A DNA stretch of 64,000 nt from Thermobifida halotolerans. Its GTDB lineage: Bacteria > Actinomycetota > Actinomycetes > Streptosporangiales > Streptosporangiaceae. The stretch covers positions 3,596,001 to 3,660,000 of the forward strand of contig NZ_CP063196.1 in the NCBI RefSeq assembly GCF_003574835.2, given 5' to 3'. Positions 38,036 through 49,667 of the stretch are shown here, piece by piece. The notes under the pieces are model-generated. The model was not told where the DNA came from. It did no database searches and saw only the letters and a list, made by a program, of their open reading frames with translations. How positions within the stretch are numbered: position 1 is the first letter of the stretch; the number at the start of each line of letters is the position of its first letter. Position numbers and translations under genes: made by a program.

Positions 38036-38611
38036 CTACGCTTCCTTGAAGGGGAACCCGAGCCGCTTGAGCAGGCTGCGCCCCTCCTCATCGTTGGTCG
38101 CCGTGGTGACAACCGTGATGTCCATGCCGCGCTGCCGGTCGATCTTGTCGGGGTCCACCTCGTGGAACATGACCTGCTCGGTCAGGCCGAAGGTGTAGTT
38201 CCCGTTACCGTCGAACTGCTTGGGGGACAGCCCGCGGAAGTCACGGATGCGCGGAAGCGCCAGGGAGAGCAGTCGGTCCAGGAACTCCCACATCCGGTCG
38301 CCGCGCAGCGTCACGCTGGCGCCGATGGGCTGCCCCTCACGCAGCTTGAACTGCGCGATGGACTTCTTGGCCCGGTTGACCCTGGGCTTCTGACCGGTGA
38401 TGGCGGCGAGGTCGGTGATGGCGCCCTGGATGAGCTTGGCGTCCCGGGCCGCGTCACCGACACCCATGTTGACCACGATCTTGGTGAGACCGGGGACCTG
38501 CATGATGTTCTTGATGTCGAACTCTTCACGCAGGGCCGAGATGATCTCCTCGCGGTACTTCTGCTTGAGCCGCGGAATCTGCGGAGCGGCGATCTCGTTC
38601 GTGACCGTCAT
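38036..38611 (-). CDS. rplE: 50S ribosomal protein L5
   Basis: A 191-residue L5 that binds 5S rRNA and contacts P-site tRNA. It has the signature [20 protein letters not shown] and a C-terminal [18 protein letters not shown]. Its ATG overlaps the rplX stop (TGATG). Confidence 0.98.
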   Translation of the reverse strand: MTVTNEIAAPQIPRLKQKYREEIISALREEFDIKNIMQVPGLTKIVVNMGVGDAARDAKLIQGAITDLAAITGQKPRVNRAKKSIAQFKLREGQPIGASVTLRGDRMWEFLDRLLSLALPRIRDFRGLSPKQFDGNGNYTFGLTEQVMFHEVDPDKIDRQRGMDITVVTTATNDEEGRSLLKRLGFPFKEA

Positions 38612-38916
38612 CAGATTTCCTTACCGGTGCGGCGGGAGATCCGAACCTTGCTGCCGTCTTCCTTGAAGCGGTAACCGACCCGGGTGGGCTTGCCGTCCTC
38701 AAGGAGCGCGACATTGCTCACGTGGATCGGCGCTTCCAGGGTGACGACCTCACCCTGCTGGCCACCCGCCTGGTTCGCCTTCTTGTGCTTCTTGATGAGG
38801 TTGACGCCCTCGACGACGACGCGCTGCTCCCTGGGAAGGGCCTTCTTGACCTTCCCCGTAGCGCCCTTGTCCTTACCGGCGATGACGATGACCTCGTCGT
38901 CCTTCTTGATCTTCAT
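38611..38916 (-). CDS. rplX: 50S ribosomal protein L24
   Basis: A 101-residue L24, an assembly initiator with a KOW motif: [20 protein letters not shown] at the N-terminus. It is three bases after rplN. Confidence 0.98.
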   Translation of the reverse strand: MKIKKDDEVIVIAGKDKGATGKVKKALPREQRVVVEGVNLIKKHKKANQAGGQQGEVVTLEAPIHVSNVALLEDGKPTRVGYRFKEDGSKVRISRRTGKEI

Positions 38917-38919
38917 CGC

Positions 38920-39288
38920 CTAGAGCACCTCCGGCGCCAGCGAAATGATGCGCATGAACTTCCTGTCCCGCAGCTCGCGGCCGACCGGGCCGAAGATGCG
39001 GGTTCCCCGCGGGTCCCCACCGTCCTTGATGAGCACGGCGGCGTTCTCATCGAAGCGGATGTAGGAGCCGTCGGGACGTCGGCGCTCCTTGGTGGTGCGC
39101 ACGACAACGGCCTTGACGACATCGCCCTTCTTGACACCCGCGCCGGGCAGGGCGTCCTTGACGGTCGCCACGATCGTGTCACCGATGCCCGCGTAGCGCC
39201 TGCCCGAGCCGCCAAGGACACGAATGGTCAGGATCTCCTTCGCACCCGTGTTGTCGGCGACCTTGAGTCGCGACTCCTGCTGAATCAC
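38920..39288 (-). CDS. rplN: 50S ribosomal protein L14
   Basis: A 122-residue L14 beginning [20 protein letters not shown], ending [20 protein letters not shown]. It is the first gene of the spc unit, separated from rpsQ by a 123-bp gap with two hairpins. Confidence 0.98.
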   Translation of the reverse strand: MIQQESRLKVADNTGAKEILTIRVLGGSGRRYAGIGDTIVATVKDALPGAGVKKGDVVKAVVVRTTKERRRPDGSYIRFDENAAVLIKDGGDPRGTRIFGPVGRELRDRKFMRIISLAPEVL

Positions 39289-39411
39289 GTCTGCTCCTGA
39301 TATGTGCGCGCGGGTGCACCACCCGCGCTCGCTAGCTGGTCCGCCCCACCGCGGCGGTCGGCCTCCACCAACCGACCACCGCGGTGGGTCAGAGATCGCC
39401 GCTGCGATCCC
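39289..39411 (-). other. Hairpin pair at the S10/spc operon boundary (rpsQ-rplN)
   Basis: In this 123-bp gap the minus strand can form a 17-bp hairpin with one wobble pair (39345-39388, arms beginning CCCACCGCGG) and, just downstream, a 9-bp hairpin with a three-base loop (39308-39328). Neither has a T-run. The position, exactly between the classical S10 and spc operons, suggests a partial terminator, attenuator or processing site. Confidence 0.65.
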
Positions 39412-39687
39412 TTACTTGGCCTTCTCCAGGATCTCCACGACGCGCCAGCGCTTGGTCGCGGACAGCGGACGGGTCTCCATCAGGCGGACCCGGTCACCGA
39501 CACCGGCGACGTTCGCTTCGTCGTGGGCCTTGTACTTCGTGGTCCGGCGGATGATCTTGCCGTACAGCGGGTGCTTGACCCGGTCCTCCACCTCGACGAC
39601 GACGGTCTTGTTCATCTTGTCGCTGACGACGTAACCCTCGCGCGTCTTGCGGTAGTTACGCTCCTGCGCCGTGGTCTTCTCACTCAT
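39412..39687 (-). CDS. rpsQ: 30S ribosomal protein S17
   Basis: A 91-residue S17 with OB-fold signature [20 protein letters not shown]. It overlaps rpmC by four bases (ATGA) and is the last gene of the S10 unit. Confidence 0.98.
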   Translation of the reverse strand: MSEKTTAQERNYRKTREGYVVSDKMNKTVVVEVEDRVKHPLYGKIIRRTTKYKAHDEANVAGVGDRVRLMETRPLSATKRWRVVEILEKAK

Positions 39688-39941
39688 CCGGCTGCTTCCT
39701 TCGTCTTGTCAGCCGACTCCTCGGCAGCCAGCGGCATGATGCCCAGCTCGTGCTCGCGCAGCACCGTGTAGATGCGAGCGATCTCGCGCTTCACGGTGCG
39801 CAACCGGCTGTTGTTGTCCAGCTGCCCGGTGGCGGCCTGAAAACGGAGGTTGAACAGCTCTTCCTTCGCCTCCTTGAGCTTGCCGACCAGCTCCTCGACG
39901 GAGTAGCCGCGCAGCTCGGTGGCGGTTAGGGACTTGGCCAT
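39684..39941 (-). CDS. rpmC: 50S ribosomal protein L29
   Basis: An 85-residue L29 at the polypeptide exit tunnel. It begins [20 protein letters not shown], with [23 protein letters not shown] 39941 overlaps the rplP stop (TGATG); upstream in-frame starts lie within rplP. A short acidic tail closes it. Confidence 0.97.
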   Translation of the reverse strand: MAKSLTATELRGYSVEELVGKLKEAKEELFNLRFQAATGQLDNNSRLRTVKREIARIYTVLREHELGIMPLAAEESADKTKEAAG

Positions 39942-40357
39942 CACTCCCCCGCCTCTCGCTTCACGAATTTGCACTTCATCGGCAGTTTGTGCATCGCCCT
40001 GCGAAGAGCCTCCTTCGCGACAGGCTCGGGCACACCCGCCAGCTCGAACATCACCCGGCCGGGCTTGACCGGAGCGACCCACCACTCCGGGGAACCCTTA
40101 CCGGAACCCATACGGGTCTCGGCGGGCTTCTTGGTCAGCGGACGGTCCGGGAAGATGTTGATCCAGACCTTGCCACCACGGCGGATGTGGCGGGTCATCG
40201 CGATACGCGCCGCCTCGATCTGCCGGTTGGTGACGTATGCGGACTCCAGAGCCTGGATGCCGTACTCACCGAAGTGGACACTGGTACCGCCCTTGGCACG
40301 CCCCCGGAGGCTGGGGTGGTGCTGCTTGCGGTGCTTGACCTTGCGGGGAATGAGCAT
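39941..40357 (-). CDS. rplP: 50S ribosomal protein L16
   Basis: A 138-residue L16 near the peptidyl-transferase centre and A-site tRNA. It begins [20 protein letters not shown] and has the signature [19 protein letters not shown]. Confidence 0.98.
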   Translation of the reverse strand: MLIPRKVKHRKQHHPSLRGRAKGGTSVHFGEYGIQALESAYVTNRQIEAARIAMTRHIRRGGKVWINIFPDRPLTKKPAETRMGSGKGSPEWWVAPVKPGRVMFELAGVPEPVAKEALRRAMHKLPMKCKFVKREAGE

Positions 40358-40359
40358 TG

Positions 40360-41165
<806 letters not shown>

Positions 41166-41166
<1 letters not shown>

Positions 41167-41543
41167 TATCGGGTCCTTTCCTTCGTCCTGGCCGACGAGG
41201 CGCCCGCGGTGTCACGCGGCTCGACCACCACGGTGATGTGGCTCGTCCGCTTGGTGACTCGGAACGCGCGACCGAAGCCTCGCGGCCGGATGCGCTTCAG
41301 AGTCGGTCCTTCGTCCACCCACGCACGGCTGACGACCAGCGTTTCACGGTCCAACTTGTCGTTGTGCTCGGCATTGGCGATGGCGCTCGCGAGCACCTTG
41401 CCCACCGGTTCACTTGCCGCCTGAGGTGCGAACCGGAGCACCGCCTGAGCCTCGTCAGCGGGCAGCCCGCGAATAAGGTCCACCACTCGGCGGGCCTTTC
41501 GGGGCGTGACGCGGACGAACCGCGCTTGTGCCCTCGTTCCCAT
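41166..41543 (-). CDS. rplV: 50S ribosomal protein L22
   Basis: A 125-residue L22 lining the exit tunnel, a macrolide-relevant position. It begins [20 protein letters not shown] and has the signature [23 protein letters not shown] 41543 follows GAGGGAAAAGCG; the in-frame start at 41579 is less likely. Confidence 0.97.
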
Positions 41544-41616
41544 CGCTTTTCCCTCGCTCACGGAAATCACCCCCACCACCGTGGGGCCCTGTGCTTCTTA
41601 CCTGACCGGACACCCG

Positions 41617-41895
41617 CTAGCGGCGGCTGCGGCGGTCCTCCTTGACGTGGCTGCGGAAAGTGCGCGTGGGGGCGAACTCGCCGAGCTTGTGGCCGATCAT
41701 CGACTCGGAGACGAACACGGGCACGTGCTTACGGCCGTCGTGCACGGCGATGGTGTGCCCGATCATCTCGGGGACGATCATGGAGCGGCGGGACCACGTC
41801 TTGATGACGTTCTTGGTGCCCTTCTCGTTCTGCTCCTCCACCTTCTTCATGAGGTGGTCGTCGACGAAGGGGCCCTTCTTAAGGCTGCGTGGCAT
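41617..41895 (-). CDS. rpsS: 30S ribosomal protein S19
   Basis: A 92-residue S19 of the 30S head beginning [20 protein letters not shown], with the tail signature [14 protein letters not shown]. It lies 12 bp after rplB. Confidence 0.98.
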   Translation of the reverse strand: MPRSLKKGPFVDDHLMKKVEEQNEKGTKNVIKTWSRRSMIVPEMIGHTIAVHDGRKHVPVFVSESMIGHKLGEFAPTRTFRSHVKEDRRSRR

Positions 41896-41907
41896 CAGAC
41901 GTGCTCC

Positions 41908-42741
41908 TTACCGCTTCTTCTTGCTACGCCGACGCACGATGAGCCGGTCGCTGGCCTTGCCCTTCTTACGGGTGCGGCCCTCGGGGTTGCCCCACGGGCT
42001 GACCGGGTGACGGCCACCGGAGGACTTGCCCTCACCACCACCGTGCGGGTGGTCGATCGGGTTCATCGCCACACCGCGGACGGTCGGGCGCTTGCCCTTC
42101 CACCGCATGCGGCCGGCCTTACCCCAGTTGATGTTGGACTGCTCGGCGTTTCCGACCTGTCCGACGGTCGCCCGGCAGGCGACCTCGACCTGGCGCATCT
42201 CGCCCGAGGGCATGCGCAGCGTCGCGTAGGCGCCTTCCTTGGCGAGCAGTTGGATCTGCGTCCCGGCGGAACGGCCCAGCTTGGCGCCGCCGCCCGGCTT
42301 GAGCTCGACCGCGTGCACGAACGTACCCGTGGGGATGTTGCGCAGCGGCAGGCAGTTGCCCGGCTTGATGTCGGCTCCGGGACCGTTCTCGACCCGGTCG
42401 CCCTGCTTGAGTCCGGCAGGAGCCAGGATGTAGCGCTTCTCGCCGTCCACGTAGTGGAGCAGCGCGATCCGTGCCGTGCGGTTCGGGTCGTACTCGATGT
42501 GGGCGACCTTGGCCGGGACGCCGTCCTTGTCGTGGCGGCGGAAGTCGATCACCCGGTAGGCGCGCTTGTGACCGCCGCCCTGGTGGCGGGCGGTGATGCG
42601 ACCGTGGCCGTTACGCCCGCCCTTGGAGTGCAGCGGACGGACCAGGGACTTCTCCGGGGTCGAACGCGTGATCTCGACGAAGTCGCTCACGCTCGACCCG
42701 CGGCGTCCCGGGCTCGTTGGCTTGTACTTGCGAATGCCCAT
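41908..42741 (-). CDS. rplB: 50S ribosomal protein L2
   Basis: A 277-residue L2, needed for subunit association and peptidyl transfer. The essential His lies in [20 protein letters not shown] near the C-terminus, followed by a basic tail. Confidence 0.98.
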   Translation of the reverse strand: MGIRKYKPTSPGRRGSSVSDFVEITRSTPEKSLVRPLHSKGGRNGHGRITARHQGGGHKRAYRVIDFRRHDKDGVPAKVAHIEYDPNRTARIALLHYVDGEKRYILAPAGLKQGDRVENGPGADIKPGNCLPLRNIPTGTFVHAVELKPGGGAKLGRSAGTQIQLLAKEGAYATLRMPSGEMRQVEVACRATVGQVGNAEQSNINWGKAGRMRWKGKRPTVRGVAMNPIDHPHGGGEGKSSGGRHPVSPWGNPEGRTRKKGKASDRLIVRRRSKKKR

Positions 42742-42795
42742 CTTTTTCGTGCATTCCTTACGTGTTAATCGAGATGAAACGGCACGGCGGTGGGA

Positions 42796-43086
42796 TCAGA
42801 CGCCGAAGATGTCGATCCGGTCGCCGTCCTTGAGGCTCACGATCGCGCGCTTGGTGTCGGGGCGCTTGCCGTAACCGAACCTGGTGCGCTTGCGCTTGCC
42901 CTTCCGGTTGATCGTGTTGACGGAGGTGACCTTCACGTCGAAGATCTGCTCCACCGCCATCTTGATCTGCGTCTTGTTGGCCTCGGGCCGGACCAGGAAC
43001 GTGTACTTGTTCTGGTCCAGGAGTCCGTAGCTCTTCTCGGAGATCACCGGCTTGACGATGATGTCCCGAGGGTCGGGGATCTTCAC
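42796..43086 (-). CDS. rplW: 50S ribosomal protein L23
   Basis: A 96-residue L23 at the exit tunnel, where trigger factor and SRP dock. It has [20 protein letters not shown] and the conserved [16 protein letters not shown]. Its start overlaps the rplD stop by four bases. Confidence 0.98.
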   Translation of the reverse strand: MKIPDPRDIIVKPVISEKSYGLLDQNKYTFLVRPEANKTQIKMAVEQIFDVKVTSVNTINRKGKRKRTRFGYGKRPDTKRAIVSLKDGDRIDIFGV

Positions 43087-43751
43087 TGGTCGTCCTCCTG
43101 AGACGCCGCGGTCGTGGTGCCCCTGGCGTGCGCCAGGAACTCCTCGTAACCGGCTTCGGTGAACACGATGTCGTCGGCGTAGAGCACGTCGTAGGTGTTG
43201 ACCTGGTCGGCGTCGAGGATGTGCACCTCAGGCAGGTTCCGCAGCGCGATCCGGTTGTGCTCGTCGTCGCGCGCGAGGACCACCAGCACCTTGTCGGAGT
43301 CGGTGACCTGGCGCAGCGCCTTCAAAGCGGTCTGGGTGCGCTTGGTGGTGACGTCCTCGGCGACGAAGCCGCTGATGACGTGCACGCGTCCGTGCTGTGC
43401 CCGGTTGGAGAGGGCTCCGCGCAGGGCGGCGACCTTCATCTTCTTGGGCGTCCGCTGGCTGTAGTCGCGCGGCTTGGGGCCGTGCACCGTGCCACCGCCG
43501 GCGAACTGCGGTGCGCGGACGGAGCCCTGACGGGCCCGACCGGTGCCCTTCTGGCGGTACGGCTTCTTGCCGCCGCCGCGGACCTCGCCCCGGGTCTTGG
43601 TGGAGTGCGTGCCCTGACGGCCCGCGGCCTCCTGGGCGATCACGACCTGGTGCATCAGCGGAATGTTGATCTTCTGGGCGAAGATCTCGTCGGGAAGCTC
43701 GACGCTTCCCTTGGCCGCGCCGTCGCGGTCCTTGACCTCGATGGTCGCCAT
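43083..43751 (-). CDS. rplD: 50S ribosomal protein L4
   Basis: A 222-residue L4. The extended loop with [20 protein letters not shown] reaches the exit tunnel. In E. coli L4 represses the S10 operon by attenuation and translation; whether that holds here is unknown. Confidence 0.98.
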   Translation of the reverse strand: MATIEVKDRDGAAKGSVELPDEIFAQKINIPLMHQVVIAQEAAGRQGTHSTKTRGEVRGGGKKPYRQKGTGRARQGSVRAPQFAGGGTVHGPKPRDYSQRTPKKMKVAALRGALSNRAQHGRVHVISGFVAEDVTTKRTQTALKALRQVTDSDKVLVVLARDDEHNRIALRNLPEVHILDADQVNTYDVLYADDIVFTEAGYEEFLAHARGTTTAASQEDDQ

Positions 43752-43754
43752 GGC

Positions 43755-44405
43755 TTACTTGACCCCCTTCACGGCGGTGCGGACGAGGACCAGGCCGCCG
43801 TTGGGGCCGGGAACCGCACCCTTGACCAGAAGGAGGCCCTTCTCGGTGTCGACCGAGTGCACGGTGAGGTTCTGAACGGTCCGACGCACGTTGCCCATGC
43901 GACCGGCCATCCGCAGACCCTTGAAAACGCGGCCCGGAGTGGCACAGCCACCGATGGAACCGGGCGAGCGGTGCTTGCGCTGGGTGCCGTGAGAGGCGCT
44001 GAGGCCGCGGAAGCCGTGGCGCTTCATGACACCGGCGAACCCCTTGCCCTTGGTCTTGCCGGTGACGTCGACCTTCTGCCCGGCCTCGAACACGTCCGCG
44101 GTGATCTCCTGGCCCAGCGTGTACTCGCTGGCGTCGGAGGTGCGCACCTCGACGTAGTGGCGGCGCGGGGTGAGGTCGTGCCTGCGCAGGTAGTCGCCGA
44201 GCGGCTTCTTCACCTTGCGCGGGTTGATCTGGCCGTAGCCGAGCTGGACGGCGGAGTACCCGTCGGTCTCCGGGGTGCGGACGCGAGTCACGACAGCCGG
44301 ACCGGCCTTCAGCACCGTCACCGGCACGACTTTGCCGGACTCGTCGAAGACCTGGGTCATGCCGAGCTTTTCGCCCAGAACTCCCTTGATCTGCTTGGTC
44401 GTCAT
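43755..44405 (-). CDS. rplC: 50S ribosomal protein L3
   Basis: A 216-residue L3. It has [20 protein letters not shown] at the start, the central [20 protein letters not shown] and the [19 protein letters not shown] segment that nears the peptidyl-transferase centre. Confidence 0.98.
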   Translation of the reverse strand: MTTKQIKGVLGEKLGMTQVFDESGKVVPVTVLKAGPAVVTRVRTPETDGYSAVQLGYGQINPRKVKKPLGDYLRRHDLTPRRHYVEVRTSDASEYTLGQEITADVFEAGQKVDVTGKTKGKGFAGVMKRHGFRGLSASHGTQRKHRSPGSIGGCATPGRVFKGLRMAGRMGNVRRTVQNLTVHSVDTEKGLLLVKGAVPGPNGGLVLVRTAVKGVK

Positions 44406-44419
44406 GTCTTCAGCGTCCC

Positions 44420-44728
44420 TCAGAGCTTGATCTCGATGTCGACGCCGGCCGGAAGGTCGAGTCGCATGAGCGAGTCGACGGTCTTCGGCGTCGGGTCGAT
44501 GATGTCGATCAGCCGCTTGTGCGTGCGCATCTCGAAGTGCTCACGCGAGTCCTTGTACTTGTGCGGCGATCGGATGACGCAGTAAACGTTCTTCTCCGTC
44601 GGCAACGGCACCGGGCCCGCGACCTGCGCGCCGGTCCTCGTCACAGTCTCGACGATGCTGCGTGCCGAGCTGTCGATGACCTCGTGGTCATAGGCCTTGA
44701 GCCGGATGCGGATCTTCTGTCCCGCCAT
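44420..44728 (-). CDS. rpsJ: 30S ribosomal protein S10
   Basis: A 102-residue S10, also the transcription antitermination partner NusE. It begins [20 protein letters not shown], with the [20 protein letters not shown] signature. It is the first gene of the S10 unit; the 216-bp gap to tuf has room for its promoter, but I see no clear boxes. Confidence 0.98.
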   Translation of the reverse strand: MAGQKIRIRLKAYDHEVIDSSARSIVETVTRTGAQVAGPVPLPTEKNVYCVIRSPHKYKDSREHFEMRTHKRLIDIIDPTPKTVDSLMRLDLPAGVDIEIKL

Positions 44729-44895
44729 GGTGGCCTTTTCGTCCTTCGCTTCAGTGTCCTAGAGGCGCGGCGCCGTAATGGGCCAGTGCGCTCCGGAGGA
44801 ACTCCCCGTTGAGGCTCTATTCACCTGAGAAACTGCTACAGGGCTGTCCCCTGAGGTGGCATCACCGCTAAGAGCCCGATGACGTCCTTCATGGT

Positions 44896-44934
44896 GTCGG
44901 GCGGCCGAGTCACTGACGGACCCGACCGCCCGAC
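44896..44934 (-). terminator. Terminator of the rpsL-rpsG-fusA-tuf (str) unit
   Basis: An inverted repeat with perfect 9-bp outer arms (GTCGGGCGG and its complement) and further partial pairing begins 10 bp after the tuf stop. It should separate the str and S10 units. Confidence 0.7.
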
Positions 44935-44944
44935 AACGGTCGTG

Positions 44945-46138
44945 CTACTTGACGATCTTGGTGACGCGACCCGCGCCGACGGTCCGACCACCCTCGCGGA
45001 TGGCGAACTTCAGACCCTCTTCCATCGCGACCGGCTGGATCAGCTGGACGCTCATCGCGGTGTTGTCACCCGGCATGACCATCTCGGTGCCCTCGGGCAG
45101 CGTGACGACGCCGGTGACGTCCGTGGTGCGGAAGTAGAACTGCGGGCGGTAGTTGTTGAAGAAGGGCGTGTGGCGGCCACCCTCGTCCTTGGACAGGATG
45201 ACGACCTGAGCCTCGAACTCGGTGTGCGGGGTGGTGGTGCCCGGCTTGATGACGACCTGGCCGCGCTCCACCTCCTCGCGCTTGATACCGCGCAGCAGCA
45301 GACCGACGTTGTCACCGGCCTGGCCCTGGTCGAGCAGCTTGCGGAACATCTCCACACCGGTGACGGTGGTGGTCAGCTTCTCTTCCTTGATGCCGACGAT
45401 GTCGACGGTCTCGTTGACGTTGATGACACCGCGCTCGATGCGGCCGGTGACGACGGTGCCGCGACCGGTGATCGAGAAGACGTCCTCGATCGGCATCAGG
45501 AACGGCTTCTCGATGTCACGCTCCGGCTCGGGGATGGTCTCGTCGACGGCCTGCATGAGCTCCAGGATCTTCTGGGCCCACTCGGAGTCGCCTTCGAGGG
45601 CCTTCAGAGCGGAGACGCGGACCACGGGGACCTCGTCGCCCGGGAACTCGTACTCGCTGAGCAGGTCGCGGACCTCGAGCTCGACCAGCTCGAAGATCTC
45701 CTCGTCGTCCACCATGTCGGCCTTGTTCAGGGCCACGACGATGTAGGGGACGCCGACCTGGCGGGCCAGGAGCACGTGCTCCTTGGTCTGCGGCATCGGG
45801 CCGTCGGTGGCGGCGACCACCAGGATCGCGCCGTCCATCTGGGCGGCACCGGTGATCATGTTCTTCACGTAGTCCGCGTGACCGGGGCAGTCCACGTGCG
45901 CGTAGTGGCGGCTCTCGGTCTGGTACTCCACGTGCGCGATGGAGATGGTGATACCGCGCTCGCGCTCCTCGGGAGCTTTGTCGATGTCCTCGAAGGGCGT
46001 GAACGGGTTCAGGTCCGGGTACGCGTCGTGCAGGACCTTGGTGATCGCCGCGGTCAGCGTGGTCTTGCCGTGGTCGATGTGACCGATGGTGCCGATGTTT
46101 ACGTGCGGCTTGGTCCGCTCGAACTTGGCCTTCGCCAC
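44945..46138 (-). CDS. tuf: Elongation factor Tu
   Basis: The GTPase that delivers aminoacyl-tRNA. The 397-residue protein has the P-loop [11 protein letters not shown], switch [22 protein letters not shown] and the domain-3 start; all catalytic motifs are intact, including His in PGHAD. It is 54 bp after fusA. Confidence 0.99.
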   Translation of the reverse strand: MAKAKFERTKPHVNIGTIGHIDHGKTTLTAAITKVLHDAYPDLNPFTPFEDIDKAPEERERGITISIAHVEYQTESRHYAHVDCPGHADYVKNMITGAAQMDGAILVVAATDGPMPQTKEHVLLARQVGVPYIVVALNKADMVDDEEIFELVELEVRDLLSEYEFPGDEVPVVRVSALKALEGDSEWAQKILELMQAVDETIPEPERDIEKPFLMPIEDVFSITGRGTVVTGRIERGVINVNETVDIVGIKEEKLTTTVTGVEMFRKLLDQGQAGDNVGLLLRGIKREEVERGQVVIKPGTTTPHTEFEAQVVILSKDEGGRHTPFFNNYRPQFYFRTTDVTGVVTLPEGTEMVMPGDNTAMSVQLIQPVAMEEGLKFAIREGGRTVGAGRVTKIVK

Positions 46139-46192
46139 TGGATTTCTCCTAGACGTACAGGTTGCTTGGCTGGACTGGTAAGGGTGTCGTGG

Positions 46193-48307
46193 CTATTCGC
46201 CGCGGGCCTTCGCAACGATCTCCTGGGAGACGTTGGAGGGGACCTCCGCATAGGAGTCGAACACCATCGTGTAGTTGGCCCGACCCTGGGTACGGCCGCG
46301 CAGGTCGCCCACGTAGCCGAACATCTCCGACAGCGGAACGAGTGCCTTGACGACACGGGCCCCGGCACGCTCCTCCATGGACTGGATCTGACCGCGCCGG
46401 CTGTTCAGGTCACCGATCACGTCGCCCATGTAATCCTCGGGCGTGGTGACCTCGACCGCCATGACCGGCTCCAGGATGACCGGCTTGGCCCTGCTCGCCG
46501 CTTCCTTGAAAGCCATGGAACCGGCGACCTTGAAGGCAAGCTCGGAGGAGTCGACGTCGTGGTAGGCGCCGTCCTGGAGGGTCACCTTAATCCCGACCAG
46601 CGGGTATCCGGCGAGGACACCGAACTGGGCGGCCTCCTGGCATCCGGCGTCGACCGACGGGATGTACTCCCGCGGGATACGGCCACCGGTGATGTTGTTG
46701 ACGAACTCGTAGCCCGCGCTGTCGCCGTCACCGTCGACCGCGAGCGGTTCGAGGTCGATGACCACCCGGCCGTACTGACCGGAGCCACCCGTCTGCTTCT
46801 TGTGGGTGTAGTCGACCTTCTCGACCTTGCGGCGGATGGTCTCACGGTAGGCCACCTGGGGCTTACCGATGTTGGCCTCGACCTTGAACTCGTCGCGCAT
46901 GCGGTTGACGAGGACCTCGAGGTGCAGCTCGCCCATACCGGAGATGACGGTCTGCCCGGTCTCCTCGTCGGTGGCGACCCGGAAGGAGGGGTCCTCCTCC
47001 GCGAGACGCTGGATCGCGGTGCCGAGCTTCTCCTGGTCGCTCTTGGTCTTGGGCTCGATGGCGACCTCGATGACGGGAGCCGGGAAGGTCATCGACTCCA
47101 GGACGATCGGGTTCGCGGGGTCGCACAGCGTCTCGCCGGTGGTGGTGTCCTTCAGACCCATGACCGCGACGATGTCACCGGCACCCACACGCGCGATCTC
47201 CTCGCGCTTGTTGGCGTGCATCCGGTAGATCTTGCCGATGCGCTCCTTGCGGCCCTTGATGCTGTTGAGGACCTGCTTGCCGGCCTCCAGCACACCGGAG
47301 TAGACGCGCAGGTAGGTCAGCTTGCCCAGGTGCGGGTCGCTCATGATCTTGAACGCCAGCGCGGACAGGGGCTCCTCTTCGCTGGGCTTGCGGTGGAGTT
47401 TGGTCTCCTCCGACTCGTCCTTGGGGTCGTGGCCCTCGATCGCCTCGACGTCCAGCGGCGACGGCAGGTAGGTGACGATCGCGTCCAGGAGGGGCTGCAC
47501 GCCCTTGTTCTTGAACGCGGTGCCGCACAGCACCGGAACCGCGGTGCCGGCGACCGTGGCGCGGCGGATGGCCGGAACGAGCTGCTCCACGGTGGGCTCC
47601 TGGCCCTCCAGGTACAGCTCCATGATCTCGTCGTCGGCCTCGGCGAGGGTCTCGACGAGCTGCTCGTGTCCTTCGCGCGCGGCGTCGACGTGCGTCGCCG
47701 GGATGTCGACGGTGTCGTACATCTCGCCCTTGCTGGCCTCGTCGCTCCAGACGTATGCCTTCATGCGGACGAGGTCGATGACGCCCTTGAAGTCGGACTC
47801 GGCGCCGATCGGCAGCTGGACGGGCAGCGGGTTGGCGCCGAGTCGGTCACGGATCATGTCGACACAACGCTGGAACTCCGCGCCGATCTTGTCCATCTTG
47901 TTGACGAAGCAGATCCGCGGCACGTTGTACCGGTCGGCCTGGCGCCACACCTGCTCCGACTGCGGCTCGACGCCTTCCTTGCCGTCGAACACGGCGACCG
48001 CGCCGTCAAGGACACGCAGCGAACGCTCGACCTCGACGGTGAAGTCGACGTGGCCGGGCGTGTCGATGATGTTGATCGTGGTGTCGTTCCAGTGGCAGGT
48101 CGTCGCGGCGGACGTGATCGTGATGCCGCGCTCCTGCTCCTCCTTCATCCAGTCCATGGTGGCCGCGCCATCGTGGACCTCACCGAGTTTGTAGTTGACA
48201 CCGGTGTAGAAGAGGATTCGCTCGGTCGTCGTGGTCTTGCCCGCGTCGATGTGCGCCATGATCCCGATGTTGCGGACCTTGGCAAGGTCAAGAGCAGTGG
48301 TAGCCAT
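46193..48307 (-). CDS. fusA: Elongation factor G
   Basis: The translocation GTPase. The 704-residue protein has P-loop [27 protein letters not shown] and [10 protein letters not shown] in domain I, then domains II-V ending near [16 protein letters not shown]. It follows rpsG by 45 bp. Confidence 0.99.
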   Translation of the reverse strand: MATTALDLAKVRNIGIMAHIDAGKTTTTERILFYTGVNYKLGEVHDGAATMDWMKEEQERGITITSAATTCHWNDTTINIIDTPGHVDFTVEVERSLRVLDGAVAVFDGKEGVEPQSEQVWRQADRYNVPRICFVNKMDKIGAEFQRCVDMIRDRLGANPLPVQLPIGAESDFKGVIDLVRMKAYVWSDEASKGEMYDTVDIPATHVDAAREGHEQLVETLAEADDEIMELYLEGQEPTVEQLVPAIRRATVAGTAVPVLCGTAFKNKGVQPLLDAIVTYLPSPLDVEAIEGHDPKDESEETKLHRKPSEEEPLSALAFKIMSDPHLGKLTYLRVYSGVLEAGKQVLNSIKGRKERIGKIYRMHANKREEIARVGAGDIVAVMGLKDTTTGETLCDPANPIVLESMTFPAPVIEVAIEPKTKSDQEKLGTAIQRLAEEDPSFRVATDEETGQTVISGMGELHLEVLVNRMRDEFKVEANIGKPQVAYRETIRRKVEKVDYTHKKQTGGSGQYGRVVIDLEPLAVDGDGDSAGYEFVNNITGGRIPREYIPSVDAGCQEAAQFGVLAGYPLVGIKVTLQDGAYHDVDSSELAFKVAGSMAFKEAASRAKPVILEPVMAVEVTTPEDYMGDVIGDLNSRRGQIQSMEERAGARVVKALVPLSEMFGYVGDLRGRTQGRANYTMVFDSYAEVPSNVSQEIVAKARGE

Positions 48308-48352
48308 GTGGCTCGTCTTCTCTCGGTCTCTCGTGTGGAAAACCCGCGGGGG

Positions 48353-48823
48353 TTACCAGCGGTAGTGCGCGAAGGCCTTGTTGGACTCCGCCATCTTGTG
48401 GGTGTCCTCACGTCGCTTGACAGCGGCGCCCAGACCGTTGCTGGCGTCGACCAGCTCGTTCATGAGGCGCTCGGTCATGGTCTTCTCACGGCGCTGGCGG
48501 GCGTACTGGACCAGCCAGCGCAGCGCCAGCGTGGTGCTGCGCGACGCGCGGACCTCGACCGGCACCTGGTAGGTGGCGCCACCGACACGGCGGCTGCGCA
48601 CCTCAAGGGTGGGCTTGACGTTGTCGAGGGCCCGCTTGAGAACCACCAGCGGGTCCTGCCCGGTCTTCTCCCGGGCACCCTCAAGAGCGTTGTAGACGAT
48701 CGACTGGGCCAGGGAACGCTTGCCGTCCAGCAGCACCTTGTTGATGAGTGCGGTGACCAGCGGCGATCCATAGACCGGGTCGGTGATCAGCTGGCGCTTC
48801 GGCGCCGGTCCCTTGCGCGGCAT
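48353..48823 (-). CDS. rpsG: 30S ribosomal protein S7
   Basis: A 156-residue S7, primary binder of the 16S 3' domain and an E-site contact. It begins [20 protein letters not shown]. It abuts rpsL with no gap. In E. coli S7 is the translational repressor of this operon. Confidence 0.99.
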   Translation of the reverse strand: MPRKGPAPKRQLITDPVYGSPLVTALINKVLLDGKRSLAQSIVYNALEGAREKTGQDPLVVLKRALDNVKPTLEVRSRRVGGATYQVPVEVRASRSTTLALRWLVQYARQRREKTMTERLMNELVDASNGLGAAVKRREDTHKMAESNKAFAHYRW

Positions 48824-49195
48824 TTACTTCTCCTTCTTGGCGCCGTAGCGGCTACGAGCCTGCTTGCGGTTGCGAACGCCCTGCGTGTCGAGCGCACCGC
48901 GGACGATGCGGTAGCGCACGCCCGGCAGGTCCTTCACACGGCCACCGCGCACGAGCACGATGGAGTGCTCCTGGAGGTTGTGGCCAACACCGGGAATGTA
49001 GGCGGTGACCTCGATCTGGCTGCTCAGCCGGACACGGGCCACCTTCCGCAGCGCAGAGTTCGGCTTCTTCGGCGTGGTCGTGTAGACACGTGTGCACACG
49101 CCGCGACGCTGCGGGCTTCCCTTGAGCGCCGGGGTCTTGTTCTTCGAAACCTTGGTCTTGCGGCCCTTACGGACCAGCTGCTGAATCGTGGGCAC
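48824..49195 (-). CDS. rpsL: 30S ribosomal protein S12
   Basis: A 123-residue S12 of the decoding centre. The streptomycin-relevant lysines are wild type: [14 protein letters not shown] and [12 protein letters not shown]. It begins [16 protein letters not shown] and is the first gene of the str unit. Confidence 0.99.
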   Translation of the reverse strand: MPTIQQLVRKGRKTKVSKNKTPALKGSPQRRGVCTRVYTTTPKKPNSALRKVARVRLSSQIEVTAYIPGVGHNLQEHSIVLVRGGRVKDLPGVRYRIVRGALDTQGVRNRKQARSRYGAKKEK

Positions 49196-49667
49196 CGCGT
49201 CTCCGTCTTCCCTCTTGACCTACGCCGGTTCCATAGCCGATGGATGCGCTATGACCTGCTGGATTTCCCGTTCCCCCCGACCCACGCATTCGGGCGTGTC
49301 GCCCCGGATTCCACGCACGGTGGAGCGAAAACGCCCGACCAGTGGCCGATTGTCATGGGAGGAGGTGTCACGCGCCGCTCTCCCCGTCGCCCGCTGAACA
49401 GGGACAGACACAAAAAGCGCACACGTGTGACCCGTAGACTCACGGGCACGAAGTTGGAGACTACCCAACAGAGATCACCCGGTCAAAATCAGGTGACCTC
49501 GTTGGGCGTCCGCACTTCGCAGCCTCATGCTGCCGTAGGTCTCCTCATAGTGTACGGCTTGTCAAGAGTGGTCGCGTTGTTTTTCCGGGCCGCACGGACA
49601 CGCTTTCCCATAGCGTGGGCGAATTCTCGGTAAACCCTCCCACCCTGTCCCGACTCGCCTCCCGGGG
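49196..49667. other. Upstream region of rpsL
   Basis: 472 bp between rpsL and the stop of the DUF4190 gene. It should hold the str-operon promoter and a long leader. A perfect TTGACA occurs on the minus strand near 49556-49561, but no good -10 lies 16-19 bases downstream. A small hairpin (GCCCGT/ACGGGT) lies near 49430-49450. No gene is convincing. Confidence 0.45.

Noticed and set aside
49545-49566. TTGACA upstream of rpsL as the str-operon promoter
   Set aside because: The -35 is perfect but no -10 resembling TANNNT lies at a 16-19 base spacing, so I did not call a promoter.
44879-49633. A 1584-codon open frame on the plus strand across tuf, fusA, rpsG and rpsL
   Set aside because: It is antisense to highly conserved genes with intact motifs; its composition (Asp/Leu/Val-rich) is the GC-driven mirror of their codons.
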